Positions 56,201 through 63,861 of a DNA stretch of 64,000 nt are shown here, one piece after another. Positions within the stretch are counted from its first letter, which is position 1; every line of letters starts with the position of its first letter. Source of the stretch: Saccharothrix tamanrassetensis (GTDB lineage Bacteria; Actinomycetota; Actinomycetes; Mycobacteriales; Pseudonocardiaceae). The notes beneath the pieces were generated by a model. The model was not told the DNA's origin. It did no database searches and saw only the letters and a program-made list of their open reading frames with translations. Both the position numbers and the translations under genes were made by a program. The DNA is taken from the NCBI RefSeq assembly GCF_014203665.1, contig NZ_JACHJN010000016.1, forward strand, positions 51,793 through 115,792, in the 5' to 3' direction.

Positions 56201-57322
56201 GCTGCCGGTGTCGCCGACCAGATTCGCCACCAACTCCGCGTCGATCTTCAATCCGGCGATCCGTGCGGGTTCCTCGATGGCGAGACGCAGCATCTCTGCC
56301 GACAACGGGGCGAGGGCGTAGACATCGAGGGGCACCTCGACCAGGCCGGGAAGCATCCGGAGGTCGTCGAGGAAGATCGATCGCAACGTCAGGACGACCT
56401 GCGCCGCACCGGCGACAGCTTCCTTCAGCAGCAGCGCGAGCCTGCCCCGCAGCCCTTCGTCCATTGTCTGCGTGAACAACTCCTCTGCTTGGTCGACCGT
56501 GATCAGCACATGCCGTGCCTGTCCGTCGGCGCGGAGAAGGTCGTCCACCACCCGGCGCAACCCTGACGCCGTCTCCAGGCGTTCGAGCACCTGCGCATGT
56601 GACCATTCGAGGCCTATTGCCGCAGCACCGGATACAACCGCACTGGCCAGTGCGTAGAGCGGATCGTCGCCCGGCATCCACGGGGGTAGGACCACCCAGT
56701 CCAGGTCACTGCCCATGTGGGGCAGCAGCTTGGCCCGCACCAGCGACGACTTGCCGCATCCGGACGGGCCGATGACCGCCAGTATCCCGCCCGCGGCGAC
56801 GGCGCGGACTCGTCCCGCCAACTCGCGACCTTCGTCGGAACGGCCGAAGAAAAGATCGCTGAGCTCGGCCGTGAATGCTTCGAGACCGGGAAACGGGTTC
56901 CTGCCTTCCCTCCACCGTGTCCGTCCTCGCCGGTCAAGGGCATACAGCGCTCGGAGCAACTCGTCAGGAGCAACATCGAGATCGGCCGTGCAGTCGATGT
57001 GATGCACGGATGAACCGACTAACGGAGGGTCGACCCTGGGCTCGAATAACAACGGCACCAGCGGGCACAGGAGCGCGTCAGCGATCCACACCTCGCCGCT
57101 GCACCACCTCGAAGCGACGAACGCTCGGGTGACCACGCACACCACGGCGTCCGCTTGCCGCAACTGCCGGTACAGACGCGGCTTCCACGGCTCACCGCCG
57201 ACGATCCCGTCCTGCCGATCCCGGTCCATGAAAACGTCATGGCCTTCTTCGCGCAGCCACGCGACGACCTTCTGGGCGCGGTCCAGATCCTGGTGAGCGT
57301 AACTGACGAACACCCGTGCCAT
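53225..57322 (-). CDS. TIR-STAND NTPase-WD40 protein (NLR-like)
   Basis: This 1,365-residue protein starts at ATG 57322 behind CCGGAGG. Residues 1-120 form a TIR domain (MARVFVSYAHQDLDRAQKVV) with the likely catalytic Glu in SRWCSGE (residue 77). A STAND NTPase follows: P-loop GPSGCGKSS near 185-193, Walker B VLITVDQAEE near 272-281. A single transmembrane helix (ALVLVSTIVVVAVTTAVL) lies near 598-616. Residues about 680-1345 form 14 WD40 repeats, each ending LWD or similar, enough for two seven-bladed propellers. By analogy with TIR-STAND defence proteins, ligand binding by the propellers may trigger oligomers that destroy NAD+. The reading frame is intact, unlike the other NTPase genes here. 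Confidence 0.93.
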   Translation of the reverse strand: MARVFVSYAHQDLDRAQKVVAWLREEGHDVFMDRDRQDGIVGGEPWKPRLYRQLRQADAVVCVVTRAFVASRWCSGEVWIADALLCPLVPLLFEPRVDPPLVGSSVHHIDCTADLDVAPDELLRALYALDRRGRTRWREGRNPFPGLEAFTAELSDLFFGRSDEGRELAGRVRAVAAGGILAVIGPSGCGKSSLVRAKLLPHMGSDLDWVVLPPWMPGDDPLYALASAVVSGAAAIGLEWSHAQVLERLETASGLRRVVDDLLRADGQARHVLITVDQAEELFTQTMDEGLRGRLALLLKEAVAGAAQVVLTLRSIFLDDLRMLPGLVEVPLDVYALAPLSAEMLRLAIEEPARIAGLKIDAELVANLVGDTGSGEALPLLAFTLQQLADGLSRGDTISAERYAGLGGVRGALSQRADAAHRAAVAHSGLDERQVLSALVWLTALDDTGRRTRRRVDYSGLPDATRTAMDAFVDHRLLTTTRDRNGTWIAVAHEALLTAWPPLDEAISEHTVVLHTIRSVERAAEEWIYAGRADHFLWDEGKRFTATLDRLSLDAGDLSGSPHVAGLTWNAQNFLLTCLDRVRVRTRHERRRRRSRWTALVLVSTIVVVAVTTAVLRDQQAKLQRDIATARRLVAQAEVARNTSPELALRLGIAAHSLNPDDEVNESLVDTLARTSYTRRITGFKGPVVDVEFRHNTSTLAMGVSANENTVALWDVGSVPEVRPLAPPLDGHRQPVRQTAFSPDGNTLATASADHTVRLWDTGDPTTPRPRTAPLDVHEGSVNAVAFRPDGRVLATASHDKTVVLWDVNEPDHPKPLKTLVGHTNGVETASFSADGRLLATGGRDGTVILWDTTDPTRAEAIKTLTAHKGARVTSATFAPTGRTLATGGIDQTVILWDLADPSAPRQWSPPVTAHEHAIDAITFSPDARTLATGSMDTTVVLWDVTDPSLPRQLGEPLVGHTNVVSDIAFASDGHTLATSSWDDSVILWDIANAVEPLDGHAGAVNTVAFNRSGSLLATASSDKTVVLWDVAIPSRPRRSARLTDFTGAVVSLAFSPDGNTLVTASRDNSVILWDVTEAARPERLGAPLAGHRWSVGNLAFSPDGDLLATAGADAPESVAGNHSIVVWDVTTPATPRQLSPPLRGHANFINAIAFKPDSRTLASADASGVLFLWDVTDPTAFRQLGPPFKSYSGLVTSLAFGDTLATGGWNGAVVLWDVSDPNQTRELGRAPTGHINSADDLAWWPNTVESVAFDATGRTLAAASEEGTITLWNTSDPTRPHTLGTALKFHRKAVNTVAFHDGRPRLATGGADRSVVLWDLTKFNDLRDHAVDRACERAGRGLTIDEWRRYVGTEPGYRRDRCAD

Positions 57323-57600
57323 GACAATGCCTCCGGATCGAGCCCGATACGGCACCGGCACGATACACCGCGACCAACCTATGATCACCGCGTCGATGCG
57401 GACGATACAAATCCATGGCACGTCGATGAATCCCGTGCGCGACCCGTCGAAGCGCCCTGAAGCGCGGCGTGTCCTGGTATCGACCGAAACCAGCTGCCCA
57501 TCGCGTGTCCGCTGCTCAGCGAGCAGAAGAGCGCGGCCACGGCCTCCAAGCAGGCCCGGGATGGCGTCGGACGCGACACCCAGCGCGTGAAGCAGGAAGC
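57323..57600. other. Upstream region of the TIR-STAND gene
   Basis: 280 bp. The frame stays open without a start context, so this is probably leader and promoter. No operator seen. Confidence 0.4.
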
Positions 57601-57735
57601 TCAAAGCTCGCCGGGCGACAGCGGAGCACCGGCGGTGGCGTAGCCGTGCACGTCGACGTTGTAGAAGCGGTCGATATAGCCGGAGATCGAGTTCTCCGCC
57701 TCGTCACGGGTGCGTCCCTTGTTCCGGTAGCCAAG
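57601..57735 (-). pseudogene. Transposase C-terminal fragment (IS3-like)
   Basis: The reverse strand reads LGYRNKGRTRDEAENSISGY then IDRFYNVDVHGYATAGAPLS then PGEL. This is the end pattern of an IS3-family OrfB (YN--R-H-A-G-LSP-E), eroded. Nothing upstream fits. Confidence 0.5.
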
Positions 57736-58059
57736 GCGATCATCACCGCGTCCGCCCTCATGCGCACACAGGAGGGAGGTCGTGCCTGGACGATGCTTGG
57801 CGGAAGTTCTCCCGACCGCATTGCGTGTCGCGGACGGAACAGTGGGGCTCGTTGCACGGACCGAGGAAGCTGGTTGCAAACCCTGCCAGCCGATGTTCCG
57901 CTCCCCGTGCACTCCGCTTAGCCCCTCCACACATGCGGCGAATGCGCCGTCACCGGGAACCACAGGACCATCGCACTCCAGCGCGGCCCGGAAGTCCCCG
58001 GTGACGATCACATCGGCCCCGACGTAGTCCAACACCATCACGCGTGCCGCCGGCCCCGA
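57736..58059. other. Spacer, possible small relic
   Basis: The reverse strand between 57,800 and 58,041 reads MMVLDYVGADVIVTGDFRAA then LECDGPVVPGDGAFAAC, protein-like, then drifts. The family is unknown. Confidence 0.35.
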
Positions 58060-58716
58060 CTACGCGACCACCGAATGGGTGCGGCGGACACTATCCCGCA
58101 GGATTTGTCCAGCCACTGGCGACGAGGACCCACTCCCGTCCATTCCATTGCTCAATGAAAGCCGAGGCGCGGAATCGGGTGCTCGGACTGGTATCGCGAA
58201 TCCCGTGGCTACGACACCAGATTTCTCCCGGCACCACATGGCCGTTGCCGCCAGGGCCATCACAGGACGATTTTCACTGAAGCCGTTGGGGTAGTCCTCG
58301 TAGCGCCAGATCCAAGCGTTGGCGATGAAGTTGGCGGGCATAGGGGCCTGGCGTCCATTCGCATCCACGTGGATGAACTGGGCGAAGTTGTTCAGTCCGT
58401 CCCAGCAATAGCGAACATAGCCCCACGGCAAACTACTGGTCGGCCGTGTTACAGCGACCGGGCCCGCCAGCACGGAGTGACCCAGGCAAGCGGTGGTAAA
58501 ATTTCCGTCTCCCGCCGACGCCGTGCCGGGAGCTGCCAACATGCCCACAATCGTCGCTAGTGCAGCCAGGAGCAGCGTGGCTCGCCTCGCACGCGGAGAG
58601 TGCCGCGTGTTCGCTCCGGCGAATACGGTTGAGGACGAAGTCGCGGAAGCGCCCGCAGTCGTTCCAATCGACATTATTCCTATCCGTGCACCTATATTTC
58701 TCATTAAACGAGTCAC
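58060..58716 (-). CDS. Secreted hypothetical protein
   Basis: This 218-residue protein starts at GTG 58716 (GAGGAGAAA upstream). A long N region with RARRATLLLAALATIVGMLA then APGTASA is a signal peptide cleaved near residue 70. The mature part has two cysteines (FTTACLG, VRYCWDG) and reads WGYVRYCWDGLNNFAQFIHV. No family is recognised. A long gap separates it from the MarR gene. Confidence 0.6.
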   Translation of the reverse strand: MTRLMRNIGARIGIMSIGTTAGASATSSSTVFAGANTRHSPRARRATLLLAALATIVGMLAAPGTASAGDGNFTTACLGHSVLAGPVAVTRPTSSLPWGYVRYCWDGLNNFAQFIHVDANGRQAPMPANFIANAWIWRYEDYPNGFSENRPVMALAATAMWCREKSGVVATGFAIPVRAPDSAPRLSLSNGMDGSGSSSPVAGQILRDSVRRTHSVVA

Positions 58717-59029
58717 CGTGAATTTCTCCTCGCTGCAGCCAGGTTGCTGCAAGTCGCAGGTTGTGCTGTCAGTCCAAACGTCCGGCACTTCTGATTCCTA
58801 ATACCAAGTTGGCGAGTCACATATGGGGGGTCCTTTCGGTGCTGCCCGTAGCCGGGGAGGGGTCAATCAGAAGGAGTCTGGTGTCCGGTCGCGGGGCGGC
58901 GCCAGCGACAACATCTACAGTTCACCTATACAATTCCGTGTTGCGGGGGTATCGCAGGGCGCTAGTGGTGCGTCACAGAGGGTTGACCCGGTAATCGGTC
59001 GTGCGGGAGGCGGTTGTGGCTCGTCGACC
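58717..59029. other. Spacer with expected promoter of the secreted-protein gene
   Basis: 310 bp with no gene that I can support. Confidence 0.4.
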
Positions 59030-59340
59030 GAGTGTGTTCGTGCGGCTGTTGTCGATGGACGAGGGTCGGAGCTTCAGCGGATCACCAGGACGTCGAAGGA
59101 TCCGGTGCAGTTGCGGCGGGCGATCGTGGTGCTGATGTCCGCGCAGGGCAGGCGGTCCGGGCATCACTTCGTTGATGCGGGAGAACCGAGGCCGGGTGGT
59201 ACCCAGTTGGCGTTGCAAGACGGTGATTTGGTGCCGTAGCGCCAGGATCTCCGCCTCCCTGTCCCGATTCCTCATTGGCAGCCGGCGCAGCAACGCGAAG
59301 GCGTTGATCGCGCCCAGGTAGGCCAGTCGGAACAGTACAG
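59030..59340 (-). pseudogene. Transposase relic, rve-type (second copy)
   Basis: LRRLPMRNRDREAEILALRH then QITVLQRQLGTTRPRFS matches the N terminus of the relic at 38.4 kb. The frame is lost after about 60 residues. Confidence 0.7.
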
Positions 59341-59478
59341 CCGGTCATCATGCCGAGTTGGTTGACGTCACGGCGGATGGCGGCGGTCCCCGTGAGCGCT
59401 CTACGCCTTGAGTTCGTACGTCCTCTACCCGCGTGGATGAAGTATTCGGCAGGCACAATCCTGCGGCTTCCGTCGCCG

Positions 59479-59940
59479 CTAGACGTGCGGCTGTTCTGCT
59501 TGCAGGTTCTCGAGGATCTTGGTGGCAATGGCGGCAAACTGGTCGAGTTCTTCACGCGTGAGGCGGTCGATGACAAGGCGGCGGACCTCCTGGGCGTGGC
59601 TGGGCGCGGCTTGCGTGAGCGCGGTGAGGCCTTTCGCTGTGATCACCGCCTCCATGCCGCGCGAGCCGCACCGTTCCCGCGTGACCAGGCCTCGGTTGCA
59701 CATCCGGGTGAGCTGGTGGTGCATGCGGCTCTTCTCCCAGGTGGCCACTCGGCTGAGCTCGTAGGCGCGCATCCGCCCGTCGGGCGCCTCGGACAGCAGC
59801 GCGAGCACGGTGTAGTCGGCGTTGGACAGACCGCTGCTGGCCTGGAGCTGCTGCTCGATGCGTGTCCGCAGCAGCTCCAGCATCTGGAAGGACACCCGCC
59901 ATGCGCGGAGCTCGTGTGCGGTCAATCCCTGCTGCTTCAT
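59479..59940 (-). CDS. MarR-family transcriptional regulator
   Basis: This 153-residue protein has the MarR winged helix: LSNADYTVLALLSEAPDGRM then RAYELSRVATWEKSRMHHQL, TRMCNRGLVTRERCGSRGME (wing), and long dimer helices. ATG 59940 is the start. Two palindromes upstream and a divergent amidohydrolase gene suggest it represses that gene and itself. Confidence 0.93.
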   Translation of the reverse strand: MKQQGLTAHELRAWRVSFQMLELLRTRIEQQLQASSGLSNADYTVLALLSEAPDGRMRAYELSRVATWEKSRMHHQLTRMCNRGLVTRERCGSRGMEAVITAKGLTALTQAAPSHAQEVRRLVIDRLTREELDQFAAIATKILENLQAEQPHV

Positions 59941-59958
59941 GGCGCCATCCTATCCCGC

Positions 59959-59976
59959 GAGTTGACAAATCAACTC
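59959..59976. promoter_or_regulatory. MarR operator 1
   Basis: GAGTTGACAAATCAACTC is a perfect 7-4-7 inverted repeat, 19 bp upstream of the MarR start codon. It shares its half-site with operator 2. Confidence 0.85.
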
Positions 59977-59991
59977 CTGCGCGTAGCCTTC

Positions 59992-60007
59992 AGTTGACAC
60001 ATCAACT
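59992..60007. promoter_or_regulatory. MarR operator 2
   Basis: AGTTGACACATCAACT is a 6-4-6 inverted repeat with the same half-site (AGTTGA) as operator 1, 33 bp away. Both sites share the gap with the amidohydrolase promoter. Confidence 0.85.
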
Positions 60008-60115
60008 CGCGGTGCTGATCAGGACGCGTCGCCGTCGGCGAGCCTTCGTGAACCCTCAGGCGGAGTGCGCAGGCGTCCGCGGTCCCCGCAGCCACCGCAC
60101 GCAGGAAGGCACACC

Positions 60116-61711
60116 ATGACCAGACGACGTGACGATGGCGAGCCGCCGGAGCGGCCCGCTCCGGGAACCGGGCGGCGCGACTTCCTGAAGACGGCCACGG
60201 TGGCCGCAGCGGGAACGAGCTTGTTCGCCGCCGGCCCGGCCGCCGCAGACGGTGATGCCGAGGGGCGTGCCGGTGACCGACCTCCGAAGGACAGCGGGCG
60301 GAGGGGGTGCCGCTACGTCATCCGCGGCGGCGCGGTGATGTCCATGGACCCGAATGTCGGCAACTTCGCGGCCGCCGACGTTCTGGTCGAGGGCAGCAAG
60401 ATCGTCGACATCCGGCCCCGCATCCGCGCCGCCGGCGCCGGCGTGATCGACGCTCGGGGGCGCATCGTCCTGCCGGGCTTCGTCGACACGCACCACCACC
60501 TGTTCGAGACCGCGGAGCGTGCGTTTCTCGCCAATGGCCTGCTTCTCGACGATCACTCGGGCTCGCCGAGCGCGTCCCCGAACTACGGCGAGCACGTTCT
60601 GCGGGGATTCGCGCGAAACTACCGGCCGGCGGACGTCTACATCAACTCGCTGTTCGCAGGGCTATCGCAGCTCGACACCGGTGTCACGACGGTGCTGGAC
60701 GTCTCGCAGATCCACCACTCCCCAGAGCACACCGATGCGGCGGTTCAGGCGCTGGTCGACACGGGGCGGCGTTCGGCGTTCGGGTTCTTCGAGGGTGACG
60801 GCCGCGCGGCAGCCCGGTACCCGCAGGACGCCTACCGCCTCAGGGATCGGTGGTTCTCCTCGGACGACCAGCTGGTGAGCATGGTCATGGGCGGTGAGCT
60901 GCACCTCGGCCGGCAGGTGTACACCCGCGCCTGGGCGATCGCCCGCGAGCTGGGTCTCAGGATCGCCGCGCACTCCGTCGGCTCGTGGGGAATGCGGCCC
61001 GTCTTCGACGACCTCGCTCAGGGCGCCGCCGGCGTCGAGGTGGGACCGGACAACCTGTTCATCCACATGACCGGCATGTCCGACCGGACGTGGCGGCGGT
61101 TGCGGGACGCCGGTGCGCAGGTCTCACTGGCCTTCCCGATCGAGATGACGATGCGGCACGGCACGCCGCCCATCCTCAAGATGCAGCAGCTCGGCATGGA
61201 GCCCTCGCTGAGCTCCGACGTCGAGACGACGATGGCCGCGGACCCGTTCACACAGATGCGCTCCGCGATGACCATGCAGCGCATGACCGTCAACCAGATG
61301 GTCCTCGACCAAGGCGACCTCGTGCCGCCGAACAACTGGCCGACGCCGGCCCCGGGCACACCCGAACTGCTTACCGTCCGCGACGTGCTGCGGTACGCGA
61401 CCGTCAACGGCGCCAAGCACCTCGGACTCGACGGCAAGACCGGCACCCTCACGCCTGGCAAGGAGGCCGACATCGTCCTGCTCGACGCCACCGCACTCAA
61501 CGTGGCCCCGCTCAACAGCGTTCCGGGAGCGGTCGTGTCGCTGATGGACCGCACCAACGTCGAGACGGTGATCGTTGCCGGCGAGGTGCGCAAGTGGAAA
61601 GGTCAACTGCTCGGCGCGGACCTGCCCCGGTTGCGCCGGGAACTCGAAACGTCCCGCGACTACCTCTTCGCAGCGACGGGCCTGACACAGGACCTCTTCG
61701 CCTGGAGCTGA
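60116..61711 (+). CDS. Tat-exported amidohydrolase
   Basis: This 531-residue protein starts at ATG 60116 behind GCAGGAAGG. A twin-arginine signal (TGRRDFLKTATVAAAGTSLF then AAGPAAADG) precedes an amidohydrolase: YVIRGGAVMSMDPNVGNFAA, GFVDTHHHLFE with metal histidines, AAHSVGSWGM, LFIHMTGMSD, SLSSDVETTMAADPFTQMRS with the metal Asp, and GTLTPGKEADIVLL. It resembles the cytoplasmic enzyme at 12.6 kb (DTGVTTVLD against DAGVTTVRD), so the two are paralogues. It probably acts outside the cell, controlled by MarR. Confidence 0.92.
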   Translation: MTRRRDDGEPPERPAPGTGRRDFLKTATVAAAGTSLFAAGPAAADGDAEGRAGDRPPKDSGRRGCRYVIRGGAVMSMDPNVGNFAAADVLVEGSKIVDIRPRIRAAGAGVIDARGRIVLPGFVDTHHHLFETAERAFLANGLLLDDHSGSPSASPNYGEHVLRGFARNYRPADVYINSLFAGLSQLDTGVTTVLDVSQIHHSPEHTDAAVQALVDTGRRSAFGFFEGDGRAAARYPQDAYRLRDRWFSSDDQLVSMVMGGELHLGRQVYTRAWAIARELGLRIAAHSVGSWGMRPVFDDLAQGAAGVEVGPDNLFIHMTGMSDRTWRRLRDAGAQVSLAFPIEMTMRHGTPPILKMQQLGMEPSLSSDVETTMAADPFTQMRSAMTMQRMTVNQMVLDQGDLVPPNNWPTPAPGTPELLTVRDVLRYATVNGAKHLGLDGKTGTLTPGKEADIVLLDATALNVAPLNSVPGAVVSLMDRTNVETVIVAGEVRKWKGQLLGADLPRLRRELETSRDYLFAATGLTQDLFAWS

Positions 61712-62075
61712 GAACCCATCGCAGCGACAAGGCCACTTCACTCATCCGAATCAAGCGAGCCGGCCGGTCGCGTTCCCCGCACCCGCAGGGTTGGCGGACG
61801 ACGTCACCACCTTCACGACCTCCTCATCCGGCCGTGGCCAAGCTCATCAACCCATCGATGACGTACCACAGGCAACCATGTCTCCGCGCTGCTCCCAGAC
61901 CAGGGCTGACCTGCGGTATCGCGATGGCCGGCGGCGGGCCGTCCAAGAGCACTTGGCAGCCGCTCGGGTGCGAAAGCGCAGTCCGATGCCGCCACCTCCA
62001 GCTGGGCTGAGTGAAACATCAGACGGGACGCCGTCCGCTGCACTCCGAGGCGCGTTGGCCTGGTCCGCGACGGTT
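61712..62075. other. 360 bp without a supported gene
   Basis: Frames are Arg/Pro-rich. No hairpin with a long stem is seen after the amidohydrolase gene. Confidence 0.4.
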
Positions 62076-62260
62076 CTACCAGTGGTCGGCGGCGTAGCGG
62101 TCCCGTTCGCCCTTGCGGACGAAGATGCCGGTGACGATCTCGAGTGCGGGCTCGTAGTCGTCGGCGAGGTTGATCTTGCGCAGACCGCGGCCGGGTAGCC
62201 GTCCTTCCGTGACGGCGGCGGCGACTCGTTCGGTGGTGAGCATGCACCCGTGCGTCAGTT
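62076..62260 (-). pseudogene. C-terminal fragment of an unknown protein
   Basis: The reverse strand reads AELTHGCMLTTERVAAAVTE then GRLPGRGLRKINLADDYEPA then LEIVTGIFVRKGERDRYAAD then HW and a stop. It is clearly protein-like with no upstream start. The family is not recognised. Confidence 0.4.
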
Positions 62261-62473
62261 CGGCTAGGCAGGACTCGAACCCGCACGTGCGCTGATCAGG
62301 CCTGTGACCATGGCAAGGAGTGGCGCCGGTTCGTGTCGGTGGATTCGAACCGGCATGGTGAAGACCTTCACAGTGGTAGTCGATCCTGAAGGACGCCGGA
62401 CATCCGTGGACGCGCGTCCCGCCACCCGGGACGGCGTTCCCGCTGGCCCGGACCGTAGCCGAACCCTGGCGGC

Positions 62474-62881
62474 TCAGGCGGGGACGGGCTCCGGCTCGGC
62501 ACCGTCAAAGGGTGGATAGCTTTCGCTGCTCGTTCGTTCGGCCGCATCGATGTAGTCGGCGAGAGCGTCGCGGGATTGGGCGAGCCTGTCCATCTGCTCG
62601 TCCAGTCGCTGCAGCCGTGACCGCATCGCGGCCAGCAATTCGGGACAGCCGAGCAGTTCCGGGAGCTCTCCGACCGCGCAGGGCAGCAGGTACGCGATGT
62701 CCTCTGAGGACAGACCGGCACCGAGCAGGTGCCGGATCTGCTTCACCCGCAGCATGGCGTCCTCGCCGTACTCGCGGTAACCGTTCGCGCTGCGGTCCGC
62801 ATCCAGCAGGCCTTGGGCCTCGTAGTAGCGCAACTGATGGGCGTTGACGCCCGTCCGACGACTCAGTTCCCCGATCCGCAT
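62474..62881 (-). CDS. MerR-family regulator
   Basis: This 135-residue protein has the MerR winged helix MRIGELSRRTGVNAHQLRYY then EAQGLLDADRSANGYREYGE and a coiled coil (MRSRLQRLDEQMDRLAQSRD). The effector region is very short. It is divergent from the imine-reductase-like gene by 49 bp and very likely regulates it. Confidence 0.93.
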   Translation of the reverse strand: MRIGELSRRTGVNAHQLRYYEAQGLLDADRSANGYREYGEDAMLRVKQIRHLLGAGLSSEDIAYLLPCAVGELPELLGCPELLAAMRSRLQRLDEQMDRLAQSRDALADYIDAAERTSSESYPPFDGAEPEPVPA

Positions 62882-62891
62882 CGAAACCTCG

Positions 62892-62922
62892 CTTGACCTT
62901 CACACCGGTATCAACGTTGACG
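62892..62922 (+). promoter_or_regulatory. Candidate MerR-type promoter-operator
   Basis: TTGACC at 62,893 is followed by a dyad around ACCGGT (CTTCACACCGGTATCAACG) and a weak -10 after a long, about 19-bp spacer. This is the classic layout that MerR proteins remodel. Confidence 0.6.
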
Positions 62923-62930
62923 ATGCTGCC

Positions 62931-63815
62931 ATGAACAACGAAACCACCACACCCGTGGCAGTCATCGGACTCGGACTGATGGGCCGGGCACTCGCCGGCG
63001 CGTTGCTCAAAGCCGGGCATCCCACCACCGTGTGGAATCGTACGGCCGCCAAGGCCAACCAGCTGGTGGCCGAGGGTGCGCGGCTGGCGCCAACGGTTGG
63101 CGACGCGCTCCAGGCGGGTTCCCTGACGATCATCTGCGTCACCGACTACCAGGCCGTGCACGAACTGCTCGACGCGGGCGACATCAAGCTGGACGGCACG
63201 ACGTTGATCAACCTGACCTCGGGCGACTCGGCCCAGGCGCGCCAAGCCGCCCAGTGGGCTGAACTGCGCGGCGCCCGTTACCTGGACGGCGCCATCATGG
63301 CCGTCCCGCCGGCGATCGGAACCGCCGAGGCGGTGATTCTGCACAGCGGGCCGCAGTCGGACTTCGAGGCACACAAGTCAACACTCGATGCGCTCGGCAC
63401 CGTCACCTACCTTGGCGCGGACCACGGGCTGGCGTCCCTGTACGACGTGGCCGGCCTGGCCATGATGTGGAGCGTCCTGAACGGCTGGCTCCAGGGTACT
63501 GCCCTGCTCAGGACGGCCGGTGTCGACGCCGCGACGTACGCGCCGTTCGCCCGGCAGATCGCTGCCGTCGTGGCCGCATGGCTGCCCGGGTATGCCGAGC
63601 AGATCGACAGCGGCTCCTTCCCTGCCGAGGTGTCGGCCCTGGAGACCGACGCGCGGGCGATGGCACACCTCATCGACGAGAGCGAGGCGGTGGGTGTCAA
63701 CGCCGAACTGCCGAAGTTGATCAAAGCGATTGCCGACCGCTCGATCGCCGCCGGACACGGCGGAGAGCAGTACCCCGTGCTGATCGAAGAGTTCGGCAAA
63801 CCCCGCAACGATTGA
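62931..63815 (+). CDS. NADPH-dependent imine-reductase-like oxidoreductase
   Basis: This 294-residue protein starts at ATG 62931. It has the 6PGDH-type Rossmann turn VAVIGLGLMGRALAGALLKA, VWNRT, and the IRED-type stretch DGTTLINLTSGDSAQARQAA, YLDGAIMAVPPAIGTAEAVI and ASLYDVAGLAMMWSVLNG. The Asp in LYDVAG is at the usual proton-donor position. The family reduces cyclic imines, or acts as beta-hydroxyacid dehydrogenase. The natural substrate is unknown. Confidence 0.9.
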   Translation: MNNETTTPVAVIGLGLMGRALAGALLKAGHPTTVWNRTAAKANQLVAEGARLAPTVGDALQAGSLTIICVTDYQAVHELLDAGDIKLDGTTLINLTSGDSAQARQAAQWAELRGARYLDGAIMAVPPAIGTAEAVILHSGPQSDFEAHKSTLDALGTVTYLGADHGLASLYDVAGLAMMWSVLNGWLQGTALLRTAGVDAATYAPFARQIAAVVAAWLPGYAEQIDSGSFPAEVSALETDARAMAHLIDESEAVGVNAELPKLIKAIADRSIAAGHGGEQYPVLIEEFGKPRND

Positions 63816-63861
63816 CCGATCCCGCCACCGGAACCGAGCGTCTGGCATCAGGCTCGGCGGG

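Noticed and set aside
57323..57604. A 94-residue N-terminal extension of the TIR-STAND protein
   Set aside because: TIR domains begin directly with MxRVFVSYAH, ATG 57322 has a good ribosome site, and the extension has no protein character.
62266..62291. A tRNA-like T arm (GCGGGTTCGAGTCCTGC) on the reverse strand
   Set aside because: The 17-bp match with one G-T pair is short, with no anticodon part or integrase nearby. Chance cannot be excluded.
62335..62362. A second T-arm-like stretch (GGTTCGAATCC)
   Set aside because: Its flanking stem bases do not pair, so it is not a tRNA remnant.
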